Positions 39,901 through 50,747 are shown, counted from the first letter of the stretch. The stretch: DNA of 64,000 nt from Gordionus sp. m RMFG-2023 (GCF_954871325.1 NC_088776.1:22616508-22680507); one strand, 5' to 3'. Program-made: numbers and translations. The notes: generated by a model from the sequence alone, not told the origin.

Positions 39901-41961
39901 AAAAATTAAAATTTTAAATAAGATCTAATTTTGGATTATTCAATTTCGATTATCACAAAAGAAAAGTTTTAAAATTATATAGTATTTATTTATTTTAAAA
40001 TGCTATTACAGTGGTGTTTAAATGAAAATTTTTCCATATTTTTTAATTTATTTGCAAAAAAATTATTTCTCGTAAAAATATGGAAATGTTTTCCATCAAC
40101 GCTGTAATTTATCTAGTACATCTTTTAGCATATAATTTATCATAGTAATCAATCCTCATATAGACAAAATTGAACACTCTGACAAGACTTAAAAAGCAAA
40201 AATTAGTATATAATAAATAGTTCCCCAGATTAAAAATGATAGGGTTTAGGCTAAAACAACGTAAACTCCCAGATACTCATTAAAGTAACTGAATGAAACG
40301 TTAATTAAGTTTTAAAAAAAAATCATATAAATTAAGCAATGTAATAAAATGATATACAATTTTTATTCAAACAAACTGTAACAAGAATTCAGCATATGAA
40401 CTTATTTATAACACGTCCACATGAATCCATCGGACGCTATCAAATGATAAAACACGTTAAAAGAACACCCATCGCTTTAAACAAAAGGTTTTTTTTGATA
40501 ATAATATATATATATATCCTTGTTCACAATTTTTATTAAAAAAATTTCTAACAAACTAATTCAATTATAGTATCTTTTCAAACGGTTATCTAAGCGAGTT
40601 GATAATTATTTTTCTAATAAGTACAATCTTAGATTTATAATTAATTACAAAACATTTTTCCGATAAGTTTTCTTTTACATTTGTGTGTAGATTTAATTTA
40701 GTTTCGAGACTGCAAAATCAAAAATTTTGGTCCGAGCTCGCCGGCGGCACAGTGGAAAGTTTTAGATCTAGGCCAAGCCTGTGGCCCATTGTACCCCATG
40801 GTCCTAATTTTTAAAAAAATTTATAGGGAAGAAATCTAAAATTTAAAATATTCATTTTATTCTTCATTTTAATGTGTGCATTTATTTAAATATTCAATAA
40901 TTACTTTGATAATATAATGATGTTATCTATTTTATTCTATTTATTTTAAAATATAATATGAAAATGATAAAATATTTCCCACTCCCTAATTTTTTAAAAT
41001 TTTTCTTAATTTAAAAATTCATTTTATGAAGAACCGGAAGGAAACATAACATTAATATTTTTCGAGCTATGGGTCGGGCCTATATTTTATTGATGCATTT
41101 ATCGCCTTCCGGGCCAGTATAATGGGAGGGTCAAGCATGTGGTACTCTAGTTTAGTTGGGTACTCTTGATTTTACAATTTCTATAAAGTTTTTTTTAAAT
41201 AATGGAATGGGGGAAAGAGATAAATAAACTTTATATATTAATCCACTACACAGGATGAAGTTAATTTAATGGGTATATTAGTCTTTAGGCATAATACATG
41301 ACAGTATTTTATTAAATAGTTTAAATATATACAAATAGTATCTTGTATCTTAAATCAAGTATTCATGGTATACTGCTCAACTGTTCACATAATGCTTAAC
41401 TTGTTTTATCTCATTTTAAAAACAGCTAAATCAATATCTTAGCCAAAATAATATTTTGCCAAAGTTTTAAAATTTTGTTAAAGGGTGGCAAAGAGATATT
41501 GCCCTCTTTTGACGAATTCTAAAGGCTTAGGTATTCAGGGGTTTCACTAACATTTACAATCTCTCTTTTTTAGCTACCACTTTCAAAACGACATTTTTTT
41601 AGTTAACATTTTCAAAATGACAATTTTTTAGATAAAAAAAAAATTTCAAAATTTTCACGGGGCATAAGTCCCTGTGCGCTTCCCCCACTCCCTACTGACT
41701 GAACTGTAAGTATTTTTTGGCTAAAATCTTTATTTAGCCATTTTTTTAAATCTGCATAAATTGAGGTTTTTAGCATAACTACTTAGTAGATAATAAATAT
41801 AATATTTTATTATTCATAGATACAAACTCCTATCATTAGGCATTCAGAGAATTCAAATTGATGGTCTTAACTCAAATAACTACAAAATCGTTAACAAAAC
41901 AGAATACCCACTTTATACGCACTTACTATTAGATATAGGAAAAGCGCCGAAGGGCTTCTAA
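27973..41961 (+). CDS. Beta-1,4-(N-acetyl)galactosaminyltransferase catalytic exons
   Basis: GT7-family Golgi enzyme that transfers Gal or GalNAc from UDP to GlcNAc. Exons are 27973-28328, 28904-29091, 29461-29583, 40386-40487 and 41820-41961 (stop). All join in one frame, and with exon 1 the protein is 869 residues. Landmarks in order are GGHWKPQKC (634-641), AIIIPYRDREEHL (648-660), IYVVEQ, the metal-binding HDVDL (716-720), QPRHLSVAIDEMDYK, GGVLMFKPEHFIKVNGYSN, LYWGWGAEDDDM (775-786), IGRYQMIKH (804-812, metal-ligand Met and His kept) and the terminal motif DGLNSNNYKI...EYPLYTHLLLDI. Leu754 aligns with bovine B4GALT1 Tyr289. Leu or Ile there is known to favour UDP-GalNAc, so I infer a GalNAc transferase. 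Intron 4 is 10.8 kb and holds several transposons. Confidence 0.93.
29720..29925. repeat. Dispersed AT-rich repeat, related to 38960-39105
   Basis: Shares AAACAGAACAAAT, a GTAG(G/C)C..AATC...ACCTA block and GTGTAGCT/GTATAGCT plus GGAACT(G/A)T(G/A)ATTA(A/T)TTATG with 38960-39105, in the same order. No ends or coding capacity recognised. Confidence 0.5.
30686..31730 (-). mobile_element. Tc1/mariner remnant with long inverted repeats
   Basis: Inverted arms of roughly 100-150 bp begin CACTGTGTTTCATTTGAAT on the left. On the right they read CAATTGGAATACAGTA. TA dinucleotides flank both ends (30684-30685, 31731-31732). Both arms carry CAGGGTCCAAAGTT internally. The minus strand between them encodes a mariner/Tc1-type transposase piece. 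ESGISQTLVHSIIYKEAQLKC is its helix-turn-helix part (about 31085-31030), and LFTDEKLLTVTPPVNLQNN holds the first catalytic Asp (about 30920-30865). One stop precedes the FTDEK motif and the C-terminal half is gone. A hAT MITE (31341-31535) has inserted near its 5' side. Confidence 0.72.
31341..31535. mobile_element. 195-bp hAT MITE
   Basis: Ends TAGTGTTGTTAAACGGCTC and GAGCCATTTAACAACACTG are inverted. The flanking octamers ATCTGCTT and GTGTGCTT agree at six of eight positions, as expected for an ageing hAT duplication. Related to 25858-26081, and its ends resemble those of 61716-63111. Confidence 0.75.
32392..32875 (+). repeat. TATAGAGAATG minisatellite, left arm
   Basis: Tens of degenerate units of about 16-23 bp, each carrying TATAGAGAA or AAAGAGAA followed by a T-rich spacer (for example ATTTTATAGAGAATG). 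The reverse complement of the same unit fills 37245-37826. A + strand frame through it (32733-32984) reads repeated ENYFVENY-like blocks and is a by-product of the repeat. Confidence 0.9.
33479..33760. repeat. Internal end copy plus 14-bp GCGAATGCATTATC array
   Basis: GGTTTCCACATATTTATAGAG at 33480 repeats the outer terminus of the foldback element. It is followed, from about 33590 to 33755, by roughly a dozen 14-bp units of consensus GCGAATGCATTATC. This looks like a second, nested element of the same kind whose array has a different unit; I do not find its other end. Confidence 0.75.
35943..36585. mobile_element. Composite MITE with about 115-bp inverted arms
   Basis: Left arm (about 35943-36060) and right arm (about 36464-36585) are near inverse copies. 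Both contain GCGTTTTATTAAATTT, TCTGATTTTGCC and GTGTAGAATA(TA)CCCACCCT. Between them lies a second GGCTTAG/CTAAGCC-rich unit (about 36062-36410) with its own partial inverted symmetry (GTTGCGCAATCGG, CTGACGGGCGATTAGCC), suggesting one MITE inserted in another. The arm core is shared with 13697-13943. Confidence 0.6.
36688..36890. repeat. GGCC-rich dispersed repeat
   Basis: Starts CAAAGACCTACAGGCCCGACC and ends GGGGCCGGGCCAAGCAGAT. It has CGGGCCGGGTC and GAGCCGGGCC blocks in between. In opposite orientation it matches 26185-26400. Confidence 0.6.
37245..37826 (-). repeat. TATAGAGAATG minisatellite, right arm, with 123-bp super-unit
   Basis: Units read TTCTCTATAAAATCA on the + strand, the inverse of 32392-32875. 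Part of the array is organised in a higher-order repeat. The marker ATTGTTTTCTCTTTAAAAG recurs at 37426, 37549 and 37672, exactly 123 bp apart, with nearly identical sequence between. This implies recent local amplification of a multi-unit block on this side only. Confidence 0.9.
39280..39480 (-). repeat. Degenerate pogo-like fragment
   Basis: Read on the minus strand, AATGGGCACATGTACATGTGCT and its A/T flanks parallel the cysteine-rich C-terminal end of the pogo element at about 51900-51960. No intact frame; ends not found. Confidence 0.4.
40725..41150. repeat. Diverged GGCC-rich repeat in intron 5
   Basis: GC-rich patches (GAGCTCGCCGGCGGC, CAAGCCTGTGGCCCATTG on the left; GGGTCGGGCC, CCTTCCGGGCC on the right) flank about 280 bp of AT-rich sequence. 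This is the layout of the other GGCC-rich copies but with altered motifs. Confidence 0.4.
41560..41705. repeat. Fragment related to the repeat at 14400
   Basis: AAAACGACATTTTTTTAG and AAAATGACAATTTTTTAG repeats followed by GGGGCATAAGTCC and CCCCCACTCCC; the reverse complement parallels 14400-14590. It lies just upstream of the last glycosyltransferase exon. Confidence 0.4.
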
Positions 41962-42526
41962 TAACTTTATTATATATTTTTCCTATTGTGATACTTTTAT
42001 GCCATTCATTTTATAATATATTTATATTTATTTAGAAATTTGTTGAAATGTATTTTTCAAAAATAGTCGAAAATATATGGTGCACATCGCTAAAATTAAA
42101 TGAAATAAAAAAGAAATATTATTAATAATAGACAAATTTCATTATAATTTATTTATAGGGTGGGATGAGGTGATTATCCCCAATTCTTGATATCTCAACG
42201 GACTGAGGTTTACTTGTTATATAGTTTTGCATTAGTGGAGACGATCATCGACTATATTAACTTTAAATTTTATATAAAAAAATTTAGAAACTTACTAAAC
42301 AGGTAAAACATCATCCAACGAGTGATTTTTAAGAATATAAGCTTGTTTAGACTGATTATTTAACGTATATAAGCCTGTCAAGTTTTATAACGAGCTGGAT
42401 CTTAAAAATTTTGTCACTTGAATGTACAAGTTATTCCAGCTTTAATAAACTATACCAACCTTTCCTTCTTTTATATTTTTGAGTGCAAAATCATCAATGA
42501 AAGTGAAAAGAATAGGATGGAAAATC

Positions 42527-45500
42527 TAGTGATGTTAAGGTAACTAGTTACAAGTAACTAGTTACCTGTAAAAAATAACTGTAACTAGTTATATTTTTAA
42601 AATTGTAATTAGTAACTGTAACTAGTTATAATTTTTGAAATGTAACTGCCTAAAGTAACTAGTTACTTTTAACGATATATTCAAATAATTAATTTTATTT
42701 TTGATATTTGTGATAAATTAATTTTAAATTAAATTTATTAATTTAATATTTTGTGAAAATGTCTGATTGTTATAATTTCCCGTTCAAATTGATTTTCTTT
42801 TCTTAAATTGTTACATTGCTGCTGGGCTTCATAATTTTGTAAGGAAATTCAAGTAATTTAATAAATTTTAATATTATATTTATTTACAAATGTAGCACAA
42901 TATATTTTTTTCCGTCAAGTAACAAGCATTGGAACTTCATATCATACGTAATAAAAAAAAATTTTTAGTATAAGGAAAAACAAAGACAGATTATTTTAGA
43001 ATTTAATATTAAATTATTAATCATTACTTACAAGAACCATGTCTAACAAAAGCATAAGAACATGACTCAAATTTAAAAAAATGATTGCTTTCTGAAATTT
43101 ATTTTTTGGTCTAGCCTGAATTTTATTTATATTCAAATTATATATAAAATAGACACATTTTAGAACTGTATGTTTCACTCTAATTGATTATTCTATTCCT
43201 AATTTAGATAGTGCTATTTATATTTATCTCCTAGATGGAAGAAACAGAATACAATATGGATATGGATTCTGAGTCAGATGAAGAAATTATACTTTCTCCT
43301 ACAATAATTGCAAAAAAAAATGACCTTCCTTGGCCAAGTTTTGAAAAATATTTTGAATACCACAAGGCTGGTAATAATACTAATATTATTGTCAAATGCC
43401 TCTTATGCCTACCATATAAAAAGTATATTGCAGCATCTAAGTCATCCACAGCTAATTTATGGAAACATATCTCTGTAAGTTTATATAAATTGTATTAATA
43501 TTATATAGAATAATTAAATGAATTAACTTTATAACAATAATTAATATTAATTAAATATTTATATATATAAAACATATATCTATAGAGAAAGCATCCTAAC
43601 CAATCCATAAATATAAAACAAACCATAGATAATAAATAAAACAATTCAGCCACATCAAGTAAGTTAAAACAAACTAAACTTGACTTTGGTGGAAAATCAA
43701 ATTTTAAAGGTATCAGCAAAGATAAATTTGATTCACAAATTATTAAATATATAATAAATGGAAATCACCCATATACAACCTGTGATGATGAAGATTTTGT
43801 TGAGCTGATAAACACCCTGCAACCTAATATGAAGATTATATGCAGACAAACCTTAACCTCAAGAATATCAAAATATTTTGTTCAAATGAAAGATATTCTA
43901 ATAGAAAAATTGTTAGAGCCTAATTATGTTTGTACAACAGTTGACTGCTGGACAGCATTTAATCGGTAAATATTATTTTTTACTAAAGTGCACAATACAT
44001 TTGGTTATCTTTTGTTATATTAATAATAGCTCCTATATTGGTATAACAGTGCATTGGATTGATGTGGAGAAATTGGAAAGGCGTTCAGCTATTCTAGCCT
44101 GCCAAAGACTACAAGGTAGGCATACATATGATGTGATCAGCAAAGCCTTAACTGCTGTTTTTAAGGAGTTCCATATCCAAAATAAAAATATCTGCACAAT
44201 AACGGATAATGCTAGCAACTTTTCAAAGGCGTTTAGGTATGCCTAACTAATTTACTTTATAAATTATTTCTCTTAGAGTATTTAGCTGCCCATCTATTAT
44301 AATGGAGGAAGATTCTGTTTCTGATATTGAATATATCTCAATAGAAGATATAATGTCTTCTTCTGGGCTCTCCAGTTATGATATTAATGACTTCGACTAC
44401 CTTCCCAAGCATCGAAGATGTTCTTGCCATACATTAAACTTAGTGGCAACACAAGATGCCAACAAGTTACTTTTAAACAATGAGGGGTATAGGAAAGTTT
44501 ATAACTTAGCTATATCTAAATGCCAACGTTTGTGGAACCTCCAAAATAAATCTGGGCCATCTGCCGAACTTATTTTAAAAAAATTACATTCTCAACTTCC
44601 ATATCCCGTTATAACAAGGTGGGGTTCCTTTTATAAATCCCTGGCCAAAATATTATCGTTCTTAAATCAAGTGCCTGTGGAATTTGATTCATTATGTGAT
44701 GAATTAAAATTGTGTAGATTCACATCAGATGATCGTGATTTTATAAAAGAATATTGTAGTGTAAATTTAAATTAAAGTCTTATAAAAATTTACAATTTAA
44801 AAATTAGATTATGCGACCAGTGTCCAAAGCCATTGATATTCTTGAAGGTGAAAAGTACATGTATCTGGGTTATTATACCCCAACAATAACACAAATAATT
44901 ATATGTATGGCAGATGTGCAGGTATTAAAATATTGTCAACCTCTAAAGGATACTATATTAGCTAGTATTGAAAAAAGGTAACTTAAATCAAATAATTATT
45001 TATAAATTAATAATATCATGTTATAGGTTTAATAATCTTTATGATAATGACAACATCATTGCTTCAATTCTTCACCCTTTATTTAAAACTGACTGGCCTT
45101 GGATTAGGCAAGAAAGGAATAAAGCAAAAAAGGAGGAAATTTTAAATTTAATAAATACCTTAATACCTCAGAGTGAATCCCAGACGAATGAATCATGCTC
45201 AAAACCAACATCACTTGATGTAGTTAGATTTTTTGACCTAAAGCGCCAAAATATTCTGGATAATGAACTTATAGAAAACTTTATCAAATCTAATAACAAC
45301 ACGTTTTCTTTATATAACGATTTTCCAAAGTTAAAATTACTCTTTATTAAATATAATGTTGTTCTAACATCAAGTGCTCCCGTAGAGCGCTTGTTCAGTC
45401 TAGGTAAGCTCATATTTGGAGATAAACGAGCACGTCTTCTAGATAATAACTTTGAAATTAATTTGTTGTTAAAAGCAAATAAACATTTATTAGATTCTAA

Positions 45501-45840
45501 TTTTTATGAAAAATAAATGTTTTTTTTTCAATGCAAATATATATTTTTGTATTCGATGTAAATATTCAATTTTGCGATATTTTTTATATAAATAAATTGT
45601 ATATTATTTAATAACTGATTATACTTTGTTTTTTTTTATATTAAATAAATGTCAATAAATAAATAATGCGCATATGAATGATGTATAAAGTAAGTAACTA
45701 GTTACTTTTGAAAATAACTGTAACTAATAACTAGTTACTTTTGTAAAAATGTAACTAGTAACTGTAACTAGTTATGTTTTTGCCAATGTAACTAGTAACT
45801 GTAACTAGTTATGTTTCAAAAGTAACTTTTAACATCACTA
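42527..45840 (+). mobile_element. Nearly intact hAT transposon
   Basis: Inverted termini TAGTGATGTTAA/TTAACATCACTA are followed by many GTAACTAGTTAC subterminal repeats. They are flanked by an exact 8-bp duplication GGAAAATC (42519-42526 and 45841-45848). The 3314-bp element carries a six-exon transposase gene with a single visible in-frame stop. It is the best preserved transposon in the window and the parent type of the deleted copy at 1010-1911. Confidence 0.95.
43235..45516 (+). CDS. hAT transposase gene, six exons, one in-frame stop
   Basis: Enzyme that cuts and pastes the surrounding element. Exons are 43235-43474, 43586-43965, 44030-44236, 44277-44760, 44808-44977 and 45027-45516, all GT..AG and in frame, 657 codons including the stop. 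A BED finger spans the first intron (CLLC...LWKHIS joined to RKHP, giving the H-x4-H pair). Conserved blocks follow: VCTTVDCWT, ITVHWIDVEKLERRSA, ICTITDNASNF, HRRCSCHTLNLVATQDANKL, PVITRWGSFYKSL, NLYDNDNIIASILHPLFKTDW and the dimerisation motif SSAPVERLFSLGKLIFGDKR. An in-frame TAA at 43637-43639, shortly after the finger, would stop translation unless that part is spliced out. The exon 2 start is fixed by completing the finger. Apart from this stop I see no damage. Confidence 0.88.
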
Positions 45841-46187
45841 GGAAAATCCTATGAGGTTGGGTTGATACACGATAAGGTGATATTTAAAGTTTATTGTTAA
45901 CCATATAAATTTATACGGATATATATATTTATTTATTTATATGGGACATTACATTTTTCGATTAAATATGAAATTCTGCTTAATTTAATAACTTGGCGGT
46001 AATTATCGATAGATTAGATTGATACAAATATTTTATATTAAAAATAATGTATAAATTTATTTTTAAGTGGTAAAATATGAGAAAAAACTCTACCTTCTAT
46101 GCCTTATATTGTAATCATGAATAAGGAAATGGATCTGAAAAATTAATTACAAAGAAAATTAAAAATTTTTCTAAAAATTTATTTACT

Positions 46188-46620
46188 GCCTCTTACAATC
46201 GAAATTACTATATAAATATAGTAAACAATTTGAGGAAAAGCTACGATAATAGCGGCTAGTATGCAAAAGCATAACTGAGTTTAAAAACTCATATCAAACT
46301 TAAATCCATTTGTGATTCTCATTCGTTGAAACAATTTTAATAAATAAGTGGCTCACCTAGTATAAAAAACTATTTTTAAGGCAAGAATTTAATTTCAATC
46401 TATAGGTGCCGAGAGCAGGAAAAAACGTAAAGATGTTGAATTATGCCAAGTAATGGAGAAGTATCTATATTGAATCATGCAGCATCGCTTAAAACCAGAG
46501 GTGTAGATTTAAGTTTAATATGAGTTTTTGAACTCCTTATGTTTTCCTCACATATTAGCGTCATTATCATAGCTTTGGCCGAGTAAATTTACTATATTTA
46601 TATTAAGGTAAGAGATCCTT
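46188..46620. repeat. Inverted repeat with about 120-bp arms
   Basis: The left arm (about 46190-46325) and right arm (about 46500-46620) are imperfect inverse copies. Matching stretches include TATAAATATAGTAAA, AGCTA(C/T)GATAAT and AAAAACTCATAT(C/T)AAACTTAAAT. Probably a MITE; no target duplication was certain. Confidence 0.65.
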
Positions 46621-48744
46621 TATATCGCATAACCCAATTCTCGTTTTATCAAGTAAAATAACAATAAATAAATAATAATCTAATGAATAATAAAAAGGAT
46701 TGATAAAAAAAATACAATTTTTAAATTCATGTTATAAGATTTGTTGAATGACAAAATAAACACGCCTTTAAACTTAGAGTATGTTTCATGCTATGTACTC
46801 TATCCTCCATTTCGCATATTATTTGAATAAATAATATATATCATCGATTTTGCTTTTGCAACCTCTTTTCCCCCCGTTTTATGCAGTCCTTAGGCAATGC
46901 CAAACTAAGTTAAGCTATAAAGAGGGCCCTATAAAAGGGTATCTTTCATTTAACTTAACTCTTATCAAACACTATTTATCGTAAGCCTATCCCTATAATA
47001 ATAATAAATAGTAAAAACTAAAAAAATTGATATTTTTCTAAAAAAAAAAATTTATAATTACCATCCTGATCTCACCTATATATGTATTTGTTTAGTGAGT
47101 TATTTTTACAACTGTCCGACTCATTTCTCGCGACTCATAGGATCTAGGTTTTCTCGAGAACCTTGAACATATAAAAGGGGAGAATGATAGTAATAATGAA
47201 GAGTGAGCTCCTATTCCTAAATACTTGGATGGAAGATTAACTTGGAGGCAAAATTATTATCAAATTTTAAATTTACCATCGATCTCAATATAATTTCTAT
47301 ATTAGTCTCTTGGGTAGCCATGATCTGCTTTAGTGTGGAACACATAAAATCTTAACAATAAACATATTAATAACAAGAAACGTTTAAAAAAATTAGGGAA
47401 TAGAGCCAAATTTAAGTATCTTCGATAAGAAAAAAAACTCGTCTAGATCCTAATATATTCAAATTTAATTATTTTTACATCATACTAGAAGATTACTTTA
47501 AATTAATCTGTTTCATTTAAATTACTAAATGTTTAAGTTATCATTTTTATTTTAAATATAGGATTATTTCTGAATATTTAAATTTAATATAAAATATTAT
47601 AATAGAAAAGAGATTAGAAAATATTTTTTTTTGTTCATAATAATTTTAATTTTTAGCCTTAAAATAAAATACTATCATGTTTTAATGAAGATATTTTTTA
47701 AATTATTCATAATGTGCATTACTGATTTTATAGATATCGGCTTGTTTAAATTTTTTTCAATTTTGATATTATGAGACAAACATTAATTATTTCTCTTACA
47801 ATTATAATTTTTTTATATATGAAAATTTTTGAGTTAAAATTAATATTTATTTTTCAGAAAATATATTATAGAGAGATGAATAATCCTGCTAAATTTTATA
47901 GCTTTATCTTTACTAATTTAAAAGTTTTATAGAATAAAATGCTGTAGGAAGGGAAAAATTGGTCATTTTTATCCCTTTACACAATTAAAACCTGTATAAA
48001 CCCATCCCAATTTTATATATATGCACCTTTATCTAATAATTATATATACAAAATCAGAAAAAAAGAATAGATCCTTTACTCGTTTCTGTTTTTTAACTTC
48101 CGGTATTTTCTCTTATCATGTTCGTCAATTAAATTTTTATATAATATTAAGTTAATAAAAATAATTTGAATGGATATTTTAGCTCGATTCCAGAGTTATT
48201 GGCTTTTTGATATTAAAATATTTTAAACTTTGTGTACCCTTATCTCGATGAGTATCAAATCTAAAATTTGATATCATTCTTTTATTTAGGCACACAAAAT
48301 TTCTAAAAAATATTTTGGCACATTTTTAGCCATTTATTCATAAAATGATTAAAAATATCTTAATTTTGATATATGATTTTAGAGAACATTTAAATAAGAA
48401 TTAATATATATCTGAATTAAAAAATCCCAATAGATTGAAAAGACAATCTTGATTTTCTGTAAACTTTGCCAATTATATAAAATTCGTATTCCTAAACCTA
48501 TTTATAAAATCATAAGAATACACACAACAACAAAATTAATAAAATAATCTCTCTAGACATCTTACAAACAACTTATAACCATCAAAATCTATATAATTTA
48601 TCATAAATATTTTATCATTATTTATGATTTGATAAAATAAATTTAATTCCATGCAATTATTTTTATTTTTTACAGCCCAAGGCATAACTCATAAAACTAC
48701 CGGGATAAATTCTAAATTTTTTATTATGAACAAATTTTACCATA
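46621..48744. other. AT-rich stretch with nothing recognised
   Basis: No open frame over 60 codons with homology, no inverted ends and no tandem repeat that I can see. Confidence 0.4.
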
Positions 48745-48752
48745 CTGGTGAT

Positions 48753-50231
48753 CAGGGTTGGGCAAATTTTTAAAAATTGTATTTAAATACAAAACAAATA
48801 CACTTTTAAAAAAAAGAGTAACGTTTTAAAAAAAATAAAAAGTATTTAAATACAAATACTTTGGCAAAAAATTAAATTACTTTGACGAATATTTTTTTCA
48901 AGTCGATTTTTTTAGTGTCACTTTCAATTTTTACTATAAAGGCTATTTATATTATTATCCATTTTCTAGAATTATCGAATATCCTACAGTAATATAAACT
49001 AGAGACTTTCATGGGCCGGCCCACGGCCCAAGCCCGGCCCATGGGTCGGGCTTGGGCCTAATTATAAATTTTCTAGAAGACCTGGGCCGGGCTTGGGTTC
49101 GTTGGAAATTTTCGCAATGGGGCTTGGGCCGGGCTTGGGCCTAAATTTTTAAATTCAAATTTAGCTTATTTTAAGGATATTTAATAGGACAAATATAACT
49201 AATCATTCTGACTTTATTAGTGTTATTTGTCAAATTTCCTATACACCTTAGGATAGTATATATTTTTTAAATCGGAAATTGGTATAATTTTACTTAACTT
49301 AACACAACGGCCTGGGCACGAAACAGCGAAAATCAGGGAATATTCCCAAAAATGTTCCCAAAGATGGCCAACATTTTCGATATGACATATATTTTCCCAA
49401 GTTAGCGTCAAATTCAAAGCAAAATCCCAACAGTAGCAGAAAATTTAAAAACAATTGTTAGACGTAGACAAATAGATATTCAAGTAAACTTTTTATAATA
49501 TTTGAAAATAAAATTTTAATTAGAACTTAAAAAGGACATAATTTCATAAACTATAAAGGTTATGAATATATACACCATAAAATTTGAAAATATAAATTAA
49601 AATTTTGTTTATATCATTTATTAATATTATATATATATATTATTACTAAATAAAATATTATATTTCTATTAGTATTACTTCAGCATAAGTTAAGTATACA
49701 TAAAATAATTTTATGGGCTTGGGCCGGGCTTGGAAATTTTTTTAAATATTAAAAACGGGCCGGGCCGGGCATAGGCTTAAAATTTTTTTTTACGATGGGC
49801 CTGGGCCGGGCTTGGTCCTAAAATCTAGGCCCATGAAGGTCTCTAATATAAACATTATAAATAATATAATTATTGTTGCAGCAAGCTATTTTGAAAAATT
49901 TTCCACCCAACATTTATAGGATGTTGATGTTGTCACACAATTCCAGCAAAAATATATATCTTATAAACGTAATAGCTTAATATAAATATTCCTTTTTTTT
50001 CATTTGTTATATCTTCCTCATCTCCAAGAAAAAACTTTCTAGGATTCTTATTTTTATTCACAGTAGAGGATGTTGATTCTATAATATAATTTATAATAAA
50101 AAAATAAATAAAAGGTACATGTATTTGTCTAAAAATCGTGAAATCGTAATAAAATACTTTTTATTTTTTTAGTATTTACTAAATACTTTCTAAAATATTC
50201 AAATAAGTATTTTAATAACTGCCCAACCGTG
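48753..50231. mobile_element. Non-autonomous hAT carrying a second MITE
   Basis: Ends CAGGGTTGGGCAAA and ACTGCCCAACCGTG are inverted. Next to them lie subterminal AGTATTTAAATAC-type motifs. The flanking octamers CTGGTGAT and GTGGTAAT agree at six of eight positions. No transposase is visible. The GGCC-rich element 49000-49845 is inserted inside, so this one is older. Confidence 0.8.
49000..49845. mobile_element. GGCC-rich hAT MITE with perfect 8-bp duplication
   Basis: Ends TAGAGACTTTCATGGGCC and GGCCCATGAAGGTCTCTA are inverted. They are flanked by identical ATATAAAC (48992-48999, 49846-49853). Subterminal regions are arrays of GGGCCGGGCTTGGGCC. No coding sequence. The exact duplication places the GGCC-rich repeats in the hAT superfamily and marks this as one of the younger insertions. 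Confidence 0.9.
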
Positions 50232-50334
50232 GTGGTAATATCCTATCATGTCTTTTATATTAGTTCCATTTTCCACTATTTTCCCAGAATATTAAAATTT
50301 TTATGTCAAAATAGTAATGAACACTTCAAATTCA

Positions 50335-50500
50335 ATGATTAAAGAGCCCCTATAATTTATACAGGGCCCAGGCCCAGCTGCAGCCCTTCCTCGGTTTTGA
50401 ATAGTTATTTTAGTTTGGTTATCTGTATCAGGAACCTGCTGGCACAAACCATAGCCCGGCATATAAATATTTAAAAATATATGAGGCTGGGTCAATTTTT
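50335..50500. repeat. GC-rich repeat fragment
   Basis: Contains GGGCCCAGGCCCAGCTGCAGCC at the left and ATAGCCCGGC...GAGGCTGGGTC at the right. Probably a worn GGCC-family copy. Confidence 0.4.
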
Positions 50501-50747
50501 TAATTTTTTTTAAATTAAAAAATTAATCAGTTGAAATGTTGAAAATTATATAATGGAGCTTTTAGTAACAATAACGATGATTAACTCCTACTATTATAAA
50601 TAAATTACTTAACATTATGCGACATAATCTATTTTATTTACATTTATATTTTATTTTGTTAATTGTAGGACAAATAAATAATATCGTGTAACGAAAGGAA
50701 ATTAAAATTAAAACAATAATGACAATGATGAATAATTCATTTATTTT

